Assembly: GCA_022575985.1 (NCBI GenBank)
Contig: JAKSXM010000231.1
Span: forward strand, 2,501-66,500
Direction of reading: 5' to 3'
DNA: 64,000 nt
Source of the DNA: Anagrus nilaparvatae
Lineage: Eukaryota > Arthropoda > Insecta > Hymenoptera > Mymaridae
In this document: one piece after another, positions 45,731-56,639 of the stretch
Position numbering within the stretch: the stretch's first letter is position 1
Layout of the letters: each line of letters begins with the position of its first letter
The notes under the pieces: generated by a model
Seen by the model: only the letters and a program-made list of their open reading frames with translations
Databases searched by the model: none
Told to the model about the DNA's origin: nothing
Position numbers and translations under genes: made by a program

Positions 45731-46591
45731 ATGAACACCACCGAGTACGAGTGGACCTTAGACCTAGGCGAAAACGCCAATCAACGTGAATTTTGTATAA
45801 CCACAAGAAAATTCCAAGATACTGATGGAAGCTGGAAACTGGGAATTAAGGTTTCCATAAACAACACCTGTGACTTACAAGACACATGTCCCAGAATCAC
45901 AGAAGTAGAACCGTCAAATTCAGGCTCAACTAGTAAGCAACAAGGCTACCCAGCGATATTACCTCCTACACCAAAAATACCAAGATACATCATCACCGTT
46001 CAAGAAGGCAAGATAACAAGAGATCTCATGCTCAGGGTACTAAATTTGGCGATGGGAAGGTCGTACGAACCAATAGTGCTGAATTTAATGGCCTCATGTA
46101 ACCCGATTATAAATTTACAACCATTAAGAAGACCACGGGCAATACAAGATAGTCCAGTCAGCACTGTCGGACCCAGTAAAGAGAAAACTGTAGTACAGCC
46201 AAAAATAATGAATTCTGGGAATATAACTAAACCAAAATCGAAATATACTAAGGAAGAACACGCAAGAATGGGACAGGAACTTGAAGAGTATTGCTTCATG
46301 TACGAATTTAATGATAGATACTTGTATCTAAGAAAGTTATTCGCACAGTACCAACAAGTGAATAAAGAAATAGACGACTGGACTTACGAGAAGAAAGCAT
46401 ACAGTCGATATACGCCCCAAGGAAGAAAGGAAAAGTGGCGTATCAACAGTGAACACATTCGACCCTTAGAAGAACAGCGCCAGGCAATATATGATGAGTA
46501 TACATCAATAAGCAGAGAAATACCTGAAAACGCGAGACGATTCTTCAGAATCGTCCCGTTAAAAAGATATTCAAACTTACCTCTCAACTAG
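45731..46591 (+). CDS. Post-pol ORF (286 codons) of the retrotransposon, unknown
   Basis: Begins 111 bp after the pol stop with MNTTEYEWTLDLGENANQRE, in the position where env lies in errantiviruses. It has no signal peptide, membrane segment or furin-type site. It has a soluble N-terminal part, a Pro/Ser-rich middle (GYPAILPPTPKIPRYIITVQ) and a charged, helix-prone C-terminal part (KYTKEEHARMGQELEEYCF, RYLYLRKLFAQYQQVNKEID). Its codon use resembles pol. It is intact and ends 40 bp before the LTR. It could be an accessory or gag-related protein or a captured host gene; I do not recognise it. Confidence 0.7.
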   Translation: MNTTEYEWTLDLGENANQREFCITTRKFQDTDGSWKLGIKVSINNTCDLQDTCPRITEVEPSNSGSTSKQQGYPAILPPTPKIPRYIITVQEGKITRDLMLRVLNLAMGRSYEPIVLNLMASCNPIINLQPLRRPRAIQDSPVSTVGPSKEKTVVQPKIMNSGNITKPKSKYTKEEHARMGQELEEYCFMYEFNDRYLYLRKLFAQYQQVNKEIDDWTYEKKAYSRYTPQGRKEKWRINSEHIRPLEEQRQAIYDEYTSISREIPENARRFFRIVPLKRYSNLPLN

Positions 46592-46613
46592 GTTGCCTAG
46601 CCATCAGCTAAAC

Positions 46614-46631
46614 AACCTGTGGGGGGTGGGG
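46614..46631 (+). promoter_or_regulatory. Polypurine tract
   Basis: 'ctgtggggggtggggt' directly abuts the 3' LTR start at 46632: the G-rich plus-strand primer site expected here, although interrupted by a T. Confidence 0.75.
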
Positions 46632-47962
46632 TATAATGCAGACATTTATGTTAGCATTAGACAAATCTAAATATTCAAAATCCGCGCAAAAAGAAGTTTG
46701 GCAACGCGCGACTAGCGACGGCTGGATACAGCCGGAAGAAAAAAAAGAGCTCCATGTGCTTTCCGCATTCTTGTACCGGCCTTGTACAAGCCAGTTTCGT
46801 ATGCCGCAGAGGCACAGTTTAATCTAATTTCACATTTTATATTACTCCATTTCTATTGTATAATATTTTAGTTCTCCATTATTCAATTATAATAGTTATT
46901 ATAAAAATTATTATCATAAAACATATTATCATAAACTCAGTTTAATCAGTTATAAAATCAGTTATTATTAGAAAATCCAGTTTTAGTTCATTGTGTCAAA
47001 AGACGGAAATAAATCTACAGGCTATTCTAAATAAAATAGCTCGCTTTAAAGCCTAAACTATTGTATTTCCAGGAGAAGACAAAGGTACCTTAAAAATTAT
47101 TAACTATAAAAGTGCACTGATAATCATTGTCATTATAGATCTTGTAAATTAAATAAGTGAGTGTGCGTGATTCGTATGTGTGGAAAATTATTTATGTGTG
47201 TACGCGGGTGACGAGAATATTCGTAGTGTTTTATACTTATTTTCATAATTTTCATAATTTTCATTTACAATATTTTAATATATATTCTATATACGCGAGT
47301 ATATTCAACACCCTCGTACACCCACACGCGATGAAAAGATGGCGCCCATCAATAAAATTAATCAAGGCCCACGAGGTCGATAAAATTATATCTTTTTATT
47401 TTAGTTTCATAATGGCCAATTTAGTTTTAGTTTATGTAAATTTTTATAGATTTAAATAATTTTCTTATCATTAAATTTAATAATTGTCAAATTAAATAAA
47501 AGGCTTATTATTGACTTAGCTCCCTTCCCTCCCCCCTTTTCAGGAATATATTCAAGATAAGAATTCGTGGTCGGCATAACCGAGCGCCACAAGTGATTCA
47601 CATGTAAGTTAAATTATATAACAGGTAAATTATATAAGAGTAACCAAGAAGATAAATAGGTCAAGTTTAGATTTTTAATAAAAGCTTAGTAAATTTGTAT
47701 ATTCTAATTATTTAATAATAATAATAGTTACGGTTTAGATTTTTAATAAAAGCTTATTAGATTTTTGTATTCCAATTAGTTTATAATAAGAACGGTTAAA
47801 ATAAATTGAACTGGACTTATATAAGAGAAAGAACATATAAATGTGCGGTATATGCTATAGCGGAGAAAAACCTTTTAAATGTCAAGTCAGTTAGGTTTTA
47901 TTTTAAAAATCAGTTAGAGCCCTTTTTTATTAGTTCATTTATAGCAAATACCCTGCATTACA
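46632..47962 (+). repeat. 3' LTR (1331 bp)
   Basis: Matches the 5' LTR except for T versus C near 46650, G versus T in 'aatggccaatt', and one T fewer in the T-run near 47925. A 63-codon frame (46636-46827; MQTFMLALDKSKYSKSAQ...) opens at its left end and is kept in the 5' LTR. Confidence 0.95.
46636..46827 (+). CDS. Small ORF at the start of each LTR (63 codons)
   Basis: Starts four bases inside the LTR and reads KYSKSAQKEVWQRATSDGWI, then QPEEKKELHVLSAFLYRPC. GC content is higher than the rest of the LTR. The counterpart is at 41387-41577. It follows the post-pol ORF by 44 bp. It could be chance within U3 or a relic of a coding region spanning the LTR. Confidence 0.25.
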   Translation: MQTFMLALDKSKYSKSAQKEVWQRATSDGWIQPEEKKELHVLSAFLYRPCTSQFRMPQRHSLI

Positions 47963-47966
47963 CTAT

Positions 47967-48510
47967 AATAGAGCAAATCTCGTGTTCGCCAGTGAAAATA
48001 CAACCAAACCCGTATTTTGGCTGGAGTAAAACTCGAAAAAAACATTTATTTTTAACGAAAATTAAAGTTTTGGAGGTTAGGATGTCCCAAATCAAAATAA
48101 AACTTTTTTCACGTGAAAGTACGTGAAAAATGTGTAACTTCTAGAAAAAAAAAATTCGGGGGTCCCATTTAAAAATTTTTAGCTGTGTAAGCCCAAAGTT
48201 AGAAAAAGGAAGATTTTTTACTTTGCGCTGTCGATAAAGCAGTGATTTTTAGCAAAAAATAGGAAAATCTTTTTCTAAAAAATTGTGATTTTGCATGCAG
48301 TTTTTTCCTGTTTTTTCAAAAAATTTATATCTACTGTCCATAAAAAAATTTTAATGGCAAAACTGCCATTTTTTAGTCAAAACCGGTTATCAAAATTAAA
48401 AACCGACTTCGGGAGGTTTTTTGTCCCCAAAAAAGCACCATTTCCTGAGAATCTCAAGTCGCTCCTCTCCAGAGCAGATTTCGCCGAATATTCACCCCCC
48501 CCCCCTTTAC
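47967..48510. mobile_element. Fold-back element, remainder of right arm
   Basis: Continues from the 3' target duplication ('aatagagcaaatctcg') to 'attcacccccc...ctttac' at 48510, inverse complement of 39607-40510 minus the unpaired left segment. ORF-like readings across it are not conserved between arms. Confidence 0.85.
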
Positions 48511-48609
48511 GATTTTTATCGAATATTTACAAAAATTTTTGAAAATTCACTAATTTTTCGAAAAAATTCTATTTTTTTTGTAAATCTAAGAAAGTTACTT
48601 TTTACAGTG
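48511..48609. mobile_element. Right half of the split MITE
   Basis: 'tcgaatatttac' through 'aatctaagaaagttactttt' and the terminal 'tacagtg' are the same as the right end of the MITE at 55607-55965 ('gttactttttacaatg'). Confidence 0.75.
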
Positions 48610-48882
48610 TACTGATAGTGAAATTTGAAAAAGTTAAGAAATAAGAATAAACTTATCCTTCAAAAGTTTTAATATCAGGTGAAATATAATTCAAGAAGAT
48701 TTCCCGTCTTATAGAAGTAAACTTTGAATCGACAAAAACGAAATTTACATCATTACATTATTGTAAGAACCAATCAGAATGAATTTATTGCGATCACACC
48801 TAGCAACCTTTGCGATGAGCAACGTCTTTTTTAGGATAGGATAGGATTAATTTTCAATATTAACTTTAGTAATAAAAAATAA

Positions 48883-49650
48883 TCCTATATATATATAAAT
48901 CTTTAATTTTGTATGTTTGTTTGTTTGTTTGTTTGTCCAAAATAGATAAACTAGAAAACGATAAAAGGTAGAGATGCGGGGTTTACGGCAAAAGATGGAA
49001 AAAATTACGGATCAAAACATAGGTTAGGTTTTATTTCGATTGATAACGACAAAAAAATTTTATGTTGAAAAAACTGAAATTCCAAGAAAAAAATTTTTAT
49101 CAAATTTTCAAAAAAAACCAAAAAAACGGAAAACCGAGGAAAAATTTTATAATCAAAGACAATTTTATTCGATTCTAGCATATTTTTTACGTATCCACCT
49201 AAATTTTCAAGTTAATCGGCTCGATCTGTCAAAAGTTACAATCATTTTTAAAAATTATAAAAGTTTAGGACTAATATTATATATATTTGTAATTCTTACC
49301 GGTTACTAATTTAGTAGCTCATTAGAGTAACTAAAAGAAACTTGTACAGGTATTATCAGGGAGAATCCTAGAATTGGTAGTTGAGGGAAGCAACTGCCAC
49401 TTGCGGATCCTAGGGAAGGGTAATCAAGCTTTGTATCGCTGATCACTAATTATCCACATGAGTTCCAACGTCCGTAATTTTTATGATTCAGTAAATTTTA
49501 GATAATAATTCGGGTAAAAAAAGGTTGTTATACAAAATATTGAATAAGCTAAAACAACATATCTTTGGAAAAATCGAGTTGTAGGGGTCCAGGGGGGCGC
49601 AGCCCCCTTGGCGGTTGCCGAGGTGAGCGAAGCGAGCCGGAGGCAGCTAG
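48883..49650 (+). mobile_element. Helitron-like non-autonomous element, 768 bp
   Basis: Starts TCCTATATATATATAAATC after an A and ends GGAGGCAGCTAG before a T: the TC...CTAG ends and A|T insertion site of Helitrons. A GC hairpin (ggggggcgcagccccc) lies about 40 bp before the end, and 'gagcgaagcgagccgg' follows it. (TTTG)n near 48915. No Rep/helicase ORF. A hairpin farther from the end than usual makes this tentative. Confidence 0.55.
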
Positions 49651-49659
49651 TAATAAATA

Positions 49660-52600
49660 TATTTTCATTTTCTCTTACAGTGAAGCCACACTATCCGTCG
49701 ACGTCGATATCGATATTGAAAAATAAAAGTATAGTGGCCCAAAATTCAAATAATTTTTGTTTTTTTATTAAAAAATTGCTAAAAATAATATTTTAATCGT
49801 GAAATAAATAATAAAACGTAAAATCAGGGCTAAACAATTAATTTGATTACATTTTAATAAGAATGTTGGTATATTAACGCATATTTTGATAGCATAATAA
49901 GTTATTTATTTCTTTACGTCATTTGCAACCATTTTAAGGAAATAAAAAAATTCCAGCTGTCACAACCAGATTTCCAGTACCGAGAATTTTCATAGATTAA
50001 AAATCTATAGCATATTATATTTGGGGACTTACAAAAAAAAAAAGAATGGTCCAGATCGCAAGTAAATCTCCGTGTAAATTTCCATCCGAATTTGGGCATT
50101 TTTTTAGTCAGGTTCGAATATTGCTTTTTTTGCCCTAGTGGCGCGTAACTAGACAAAAATTTATATTTCTTGCAAAACTTTTTGGACAGTTTAAGCTGGA
50201 TCGTTCAATTTTTTAAATAATATTTGTCAATGATAGCAGAAATTATTAACTATAGCTTACTTAGACTTTTTTTAGTCAGTATGAATATTGTGATATTAAA
50301 AATATAGTCAGCATCAGAAAATGAATGGTAAATATAATTTAATTAACAACCATGTTAGTAGTTACTCATGTTATAACTGCAACTTTTTTGCGATTTCCGA
50401 TGATATTAACATACTAAAATATATATATATATATATTTTTTTAATAAGAAAACATTGAAAACTTACGCTAAAATTTTTTTTTTTTATTTAGTTTTTTATA
50501 TTTTTGTTTTGTCCAATATTTTGAGAAATAATGAAGTGTCAGAAAAAAATGGACTTTGATTTCTTCAAATAATTGAAGTATTTTTTAAAGGCACAGTTTA
50601 AATTCATTAAATTTGATTCAGATGTATATAAATTTTGATTGCTAGGTAGCCACATAATTATGATCCTTGGCCATAATTTTTTTTTTGCGATTTGATATTT
50701 TGAAATTTAGGTGGAAATTAGGTTTTAAATGTGGGGATGGTGGTCCCAGCTCAGAGTCCCTCGCAAGGTAAGAGAGAGAGAGAGAGAGCTTTGGGTCATA
50801 TAATATAAGGTAAAATAAGGAAGCGATAATGTGATAGTCGTCTTATGGAACCACTACCGATAAAGAATGGCGTGAATTCTTCATTCTCAATGAACCTTAG
50901 ATAAATAAAATTTTTGTTAAAGTTATGTTTCAAAGCAGGATATTTTTTATTTTCACCAAATTGCAGCTTCGAAATCCAAAATAAAAAAAAATAAATAATT
51001 TGGTGTTCGAAATAAATAGTAACTACTTAATATCTTAGTCATAAAATAAATGTTTTTATTCAAAAACTGAGATTAAAATAATTTTTAAAAAATTGATGAA
51101 TATCAAAAGCCATTTTATATTAAATAAATGTAAGTACAATAATTACATTTAAAAAATTTATTATTTCAAGATCGCAATGAATTGACATTGCGTAGAATAT
51201 TATCAGCAAAAAAAATAAAATAAATAAATATGCAAAGATAAATAATGAATTTTTTAGTTTTATTTTTGATGATTAACTCATTGTTTTCAGAATTTATAAT
51301 AGAGAAAATGGCAATTAAAAAAGAACAATTTAATAGCTTTAAATCATAGATAATGTATATATAAAAAAAAATTATTGTTGCTTAAGTTATCTTTTGCAAA
51401 TGAATTGGTGGGTAATTTTTTTTGCTAATTCTATATTCAAATATTCATTTCACATATTTACTTATTGTTGCTGCTAATTTTGTATCTTATTCTTCTATAT
51501 TATATTTTATAATTGTTATACTATGCTATTATACTATACTATGTTATTCTCTATCAAAATTTTGTAATTTACAAATCAAGATACTATTTATTTACATGTG
51601 AATTTTTACTTTTTTATTTGAGCAAATTAAAAAAAAAATTATATTGTAAATCAAGCTCGTTTTTTGGTAATCTCACTCGATTTTATAGACCTGTCAGGTT
51701 GCTTTATTTGAATTATTTTTTAATTTGTAGTTTGCTTAAATTTTAAAGCTATTTGCTTGAGTATTCGAATAAATTTTAGGAAATTTTTAAATTCAAGCAA
51801 GATAAGGTACATTAGGCATATACTGATGAGCCAAAAAAATTTTATTAATAACAATATGGCACGTATCCAATAGTAATTACTAAAGAAAAAAATTAAAATT
51901 TAAATATGTCGTGGCTCAAAATGGGAAAGAATGACCATCGTTGCTTCCAAAATGAAATTTGTTTATAAAAAAATTTTTTAGTTGGAAATTATAATTTTTA
52001 TTGTTTCATGAAAATTTAATTTCTCATAATTTTCTTATTACCCTCGTTATTGCCCCTAGATAATTTTATGAAATATTTTCGTCATTTTTTTTTTATTTTT
52101 TTAAAAATAAATTCTAGTAGAAACCAAATAGAATAGCTATATTTCTAATTTTAATTATTTAAAAAAATTTGCGGGACAAAAGTAGCCATTTTTTTTCCAA
52201 TGTCATAAAATTAAAAACTCGAATATAATAAATGTGAAATTTAAATTCATTATTCAATAAAAGTATTTATCGTCTTTAATAATAAAAGCTTAAAATTGTT
52301 ATTATATTATTTGAACCCGGAAGTAAATTCACATGCTCAGACACATAAAAACCCAAAGAAGTTGTCACCTTAGATATTATAAAAGAAATAATATTTAATA
52401 TCATATCAAACAACTTTCACTATTTTATAAAATGAATCAAAACTTTTTTATCTAAATAAATTAATAAATGCGCTTAAGATATTGTGAATTTTGAGTAGAG
52501 TCTTATATCTAAAGAAAATAAAAATTATATGAGTGTATTTTTTATCAATTGGATCCTTAATTAGATGACATATATTAATTATTTATTTATAAAAAATTAT

Positions 52601-52850
52601 TTTCTCTTTTTTTATTTTTGATGTCGTTGTTTAGTTGTTTATTGTTGAAACACACCTGAGAGATAAACTTTATAAACTGTATATCATATTTTTTCTATTT
52701 AACAAGTGACTTTCTGACCTTTTATTTGCATTTTATTGTTTTATGTATATGTTATAGGCCAACTCTAAAAAAATAAAAATAATATGTAAATTAAAACTTA
52801 TTTATTAATATTTCGAGATATAGAATAAAACGTATATAATATGGTAAATA
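49660..52850. other. AT-rich region, no gene recognised
   Basis: Only simple repeats were noted: an (AT)n near 50420-50440, a (GA)n at about 50769-50788, and poly-A/T runs. The longest open frames (about 60-80 codons) are low-complexity and unrecognised. Confidence 0.5.
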
Positions 52851-53022
52851 CACTGTAAAAAGTAACTTTCTTATATTAACAAAAAAATTAGAACATTTTC
52901 GAAAAAATTAGTAAATTTTCAAAAAAAATTTTAAATATTCGAAAAAAATCGTATATTTACTAAATTTAGTATACTAACAAAAAATCCGAGTATTTTCGAT
53001 TTTTTTTTTTTGTGAATTCGCT
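52851..53022. mobile_element. Left half of a 'cactgtaaaaagtaac' MITE
   Basis: Starts 'cactgtaaaaagtaactttc' and continues 'aatcgtatatttactaaatt' and 'gagtattttcgatttttttt'. The matching right half is at 54271-54371, so this copy is also split by an insertion. Confidence 0.75.
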
Positions 53023-53433
53023 GTTGCGTAGGCAGAGTATGGGAAAAATGTTATATATAATTTGCAATATTATTAGTAAAAGCGATCACTAATAGAAAAA
53101 GAATATAAAAAAAAATATGTGGGAATGGTATAGATGTAAGAAAAAGAAAAATATTAATATTACTAATCTAAGACACTTCTTACTCTAACTTTCGTTTGGG
53201 ATCTCGATACTAGCATCTTGTACTTTAAGTTATATTATGGAACTTAGAGTATTTTCAAAAAACAAACAAGTTATATTCCAGTACTTTGGTTAATTTATTT
53301 TTCTATACAATAAACCAGCCTTAAAATAACTTTAAGTTCCGAATATAAAGAATTCTCGTATCACCTGAGAATAAAATTTGATAATCCGGCAATTACGCTA
53401 CATCGCAAGAAAAATTGAAAATTTACAAAAAAT

Positions 53434-54212
53434 ATTTTAGTAGGAATTTATTATGAATAATAAATGCGATCTTTTTGGAACAAGATATTTCTTTAATGTT
53501 TTTACATCGACGTTTCGGAGATCTGTGTCTCCCTTTTCAAGATCTAAAAAATACAATGCATACAATTTATATAAACAATTTTTTACAAAATTTTTTTATT
53601 ACAGAAAAACTAAATTTTCAAAATAATTAAATATATAATAATAAACTTACGAAAATTTAAAAAATATCTTTTTGAATTAGACACATAATATTATACAATA
53701 AACATTATAAAATTTAAAAAAAAATTTTTTTATATATATATAGAAAACAATAATAAACTGTAATTTTAGTTATAAGAGTTTCTGTTCTCACTGCTAATGA
53801 AGTACTAAAATCTATTAAAATTTAAAAAGTTTAAAGGTTCACCGATTCATACGTTAACAAAATTTTTTTATTATTAGACAAGGAGAAAAAGGTTTTTTTA
53901 TATATTGAAAGAATTTGAGTAAGATAAACAAAATTGATATTTTTTTAATTACTAATGTATAGGAATCAAGGGTTAAGAGTTTATAGCTCAAGTACCTAGA
54001 AATTACATAAAGTATATAAATTTAAAGATCTTATGTCACAGCTGTAATTTTATGTAGCTCTAATGAGATTGAAATATTTTTTTCTTTGATTTTTTTCTTT
54101 AACGTATTTTTAAACTATTTTTTATATAAAAAAAACGCGAAACAAAGTTTTAAAATCGTTTCTTGTTCCAAAAAGATCGCATTTATTATTCATAATAAAT
54201 TCCTACTAAAAT
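53434..54212. mobile_element. ~780-bp element with ~52-bp inverted ends
   Basis: 'attttagtaggaatttatta' plus 'tgaataataaatgcgatctt' and 'tttggaacaaga' at the left is mirrored by 'cttgttccaaaaagatcgca' and 'taaattcctactaaaat' at the right. Next to the left end is 'cgacgtttcggagatctgtg', a phrase of the kind found near Penelope-like element ends. It lies between two MITE halves. Confidence 0.7.
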
Positions 54213-54270
54213 CTTTTTAATATTTGGAACGACAACAGTATTTATACTGTTTAAATCATCTTATAATTTA

Positions 54271-54371
54271 CAAAAAATAGTTGTCAATTTGCAACTTTTT
54301 TCGTAAAATCACGAAGAAAAATCGAGAATTCTCAAATTTTTCAATAATATACTAAATTTAGTAAATTTAAG
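54271..54371. mobile_element. Right-side fragment of the split MITE
   Basis: 'caaaaaatagttgt', 'tttttcgtaaaatcacgaag' and 'aatatactaaatttagtaaa' match 39490-39606 and the interior of 55607-55965. The terminal repeat is lost. Confidence 0.6.
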
Positions 54372-54794
54372 TAGATAAGTAAACGTATAAATTTTAATTT
54401 TTTATTTCTTAGAATTGTTTGTTTTTTTATTTTTCAGTTATTATCAGTAAAATTTAATCTTTTATAATTGTTAAATAAATAATTTTTATTATAATATAAA
54501 TAAAAATGATTTTAAATTTACAAGTGTTAAATTTTGTTTGTTCACTTATTAACATTTGCTCTGTTTTTGAAACAGCTAATAATCTAAATTTGCAGGCCAG
54601 TAGCGTTTTAAAAATGCTACTTTTTTTTTCTAAGCTAATAATTTACAGAAAAATATTGGGCGATAATTTGTTTTGAAATAAGACTTTAGATGGAAATTTC
54701 AAATTTTCGTGTGATATAAATCATGCTTTGTTTTCGGTCATTCAGGTGGTAATATTGTACTATTAACTAAATTTCAATAACGTTATAGACATCT

Positions 54795-56625
54795 TGTAAC
54801 TAAGGGTGTACGTTTATTCGAATTTTTGGGTACTCGACCCGAAAGTTCGGTCTTTTTTTAGGATAAACCCGAAATGTTTCAGAGATCCAGTTTTGAATCG
54901 TAAATTTCCAAGAAATTTCTCTGGCTTTATAATTCTCTGAAGTTTTTTTGTAAAAATATTTTTCTTTTACGCTTAAAAAAGAGGAGAAACAATAAGAAAA
55001 AACATAGGGTAGATTTACTATAGTTAATGACCGGCTTTCATTTAGTATACCGTTTATCTGAAATTAATGTAATTGATTAGACTTTAACCGGTGCCTTTAT
55101 AAAAAAAATCAAGAAAAAAATAATAATTAAGTAATTTAAGTAATAAGACGGATTGGATGGATTTCACTATGTCATTTAATAAGTTTATTAGTTTATCTAA
55201 AAGCAAAATCTATATTTATAAGTAGTCAATCTTTTCTTTTCCTTTAGCATTAATAATTTTTAATTATTATAAACAATTGTATCTATATGGAAAAATTTTT
55301 TTTTTTTCTGTACTTTTTTTATATTTTAAAAAACGGGAAATTTCCTGTGTATACTTCTAAATAAAAATAAAATAAAATAAAATAAAATTAACTAAAAATT
55401 TAAAAAAACGCAAGTAATTGGCACTATGGTTCCTCGTTAACAATTACGAAAATATTTTTAACCGTCTATTTTACCTAGTTAAAACGATAATTTCAGATAT
55501 TAGAAGAAAAAAATAAAGAACTACGTCCAAAAAGAAAAAAAATTATGGTATTTATTAAATTTTTTTATTCAAAAATTTTGAAAAATCACGTATCAGATGC
55601 AAAAATCACTGTAAAAAGTAACTTTCTTAGATTCACAAAAAAAATAGAATATTTTCGAAATATTAGTCATTTTTCGAAAAAAATCGTAAATTTACTAAAT
55701 TTAGTATATTAACTAAAAATTTGAGTATTTCCGATTTTTTTTTGGTAAATTCACGAGAAAAATGGATAATTTAAAATTTTTTTCGAAAATTTACAAAAGC
55801 TAATTTACAAATTTTTCCTTAAATTCACAAGAAAAAATCGAGAATTCTCAAATTTGTTGATAATATACTAAATTTAGTAAATTTATGATTATTTTCGAAA
55901 ATTTACTAATTTTACGAAAATATTCTATTTTTTTTGTGAATCTAAGAAAGTTACTTTTTACAATGATCCTTTAAAAACGATAATTCTAGATATTCGTACT
56001 TTCATAGAAAGAAATTAAGTAGTACGTCCTAAAAAAAAAAAACTGGCATTTTTTGTATTATTTGCGGGAAAAATTTAGAGATTAAATTTTCCAAAAAACT
56101 GCGTATCAGATTCAAAATTTGACTATAAACAATATTTCTAAAACTAGTACTCCCATAGAAAAAAATTAAGTACTCCAAAAAGAAATAAATATTGCTATTT
56201 TTATGATTTTTTTATATAAAAAATTTTGAGACAATAATTTTCAAAAAATAAATTTTAAGATTCAAGATAATGAGAAAAAACGATACTTCTAGATACTAGT
56301 ACTTTCATAGAAAATAATGAGGTGTTACATTTAAATTAAAAAAAAAAAAAGTAAATCGAAATTTTTTGGTACAAAATTAGGTCTTAATATAATAATAGTT
56401 GCTAAATATCACCGGTTACAGTGTTACACTCACACACACACACATACTTTTTTTTTAAAACCGGTTTATTAGCTTCCTGAAGTCTCAAAACGTGTTTATA
56501 TGTCAAAAAATCAGAAATAAAAATTTGACCTAAAACAAAAATATTGATAGAATTGACCTCTGAAATATTTGGTTACCCGATACACGAGTCGAAAAGTCAG
56601 GTAATCACACACCGCTACACACAAT
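54795..56625. mobile_element. Larger repeat with weakly inverted ends and tandem modules
   Basis: The left end 'gggtgtacgtttattcgaat' with 'tgggtactcgacccgaaag' weakly pairs with 'ttacccgatacacgagtcga' and 'taatcacacacc' on the right. Inside, units of about 155 bp with 'agatattcgtactttcatag', 'aattaagtagtacgtc' and 'aaaaaactgcgtatcagat' repeat about four times. The MITE at 55607 is inserted in it. A (CA)n lies near 56430-56444. Confidence 0.5.
55607..55965. mobile_element. Intact palindromic MITE (359 bp), 'cactgtaaaaagtaac' family
   Basis: 'cactgtaaaaagtaactttc' plus 'ttagattcacaaaaaaaat' at the left is mirrored by 'attttttttgtgaatctaag' and 'aaagttactttttacaatg' at the right. Nearly the whole element is one inverted repeat. 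It is the reference copy for the split ones at 39.5/48.5 kb and 52.85/54.3 kb. Confidence 0.85.
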
Positions 56626-56639
56626 CAAAATTTATTTCT

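Larger units (their letters stand above)
41382..47962 (+). mobile_element. Ty3/Gypsy-type LTR retrotransposon, internally deleted
   Basis: Total 6.58 kb: 5' LTR 41382-42713, 3' LTR 46632-47962, CTAT target duplication, PBS-like site, polypurine tract, a pol ORF (RT, RNase H, integrase) and one extra downstream ORF. The order RT-RNaseH-integrase with a YIDD RT and an H2C2/DDE integrase is Ty3/Gypsy. Gag, protease and the first RT motif are absent: only about 12-30 bp separate the 5' LTR from RT motif 2. The LTRs differ at about three positions, so insertion is recent. Confidence 0.93.

Noticed and set aside
46000..46587. Minus-strand frames over the post-pol ORF and pol
   Set aside because: Shadows of the real plus-strand coding regions.
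45731..46591. Post-pol ORF as an envelope gene
   Set aside because: No signal peptide, transmembrane segment or furin-like site is visible; kept as unknown instead.
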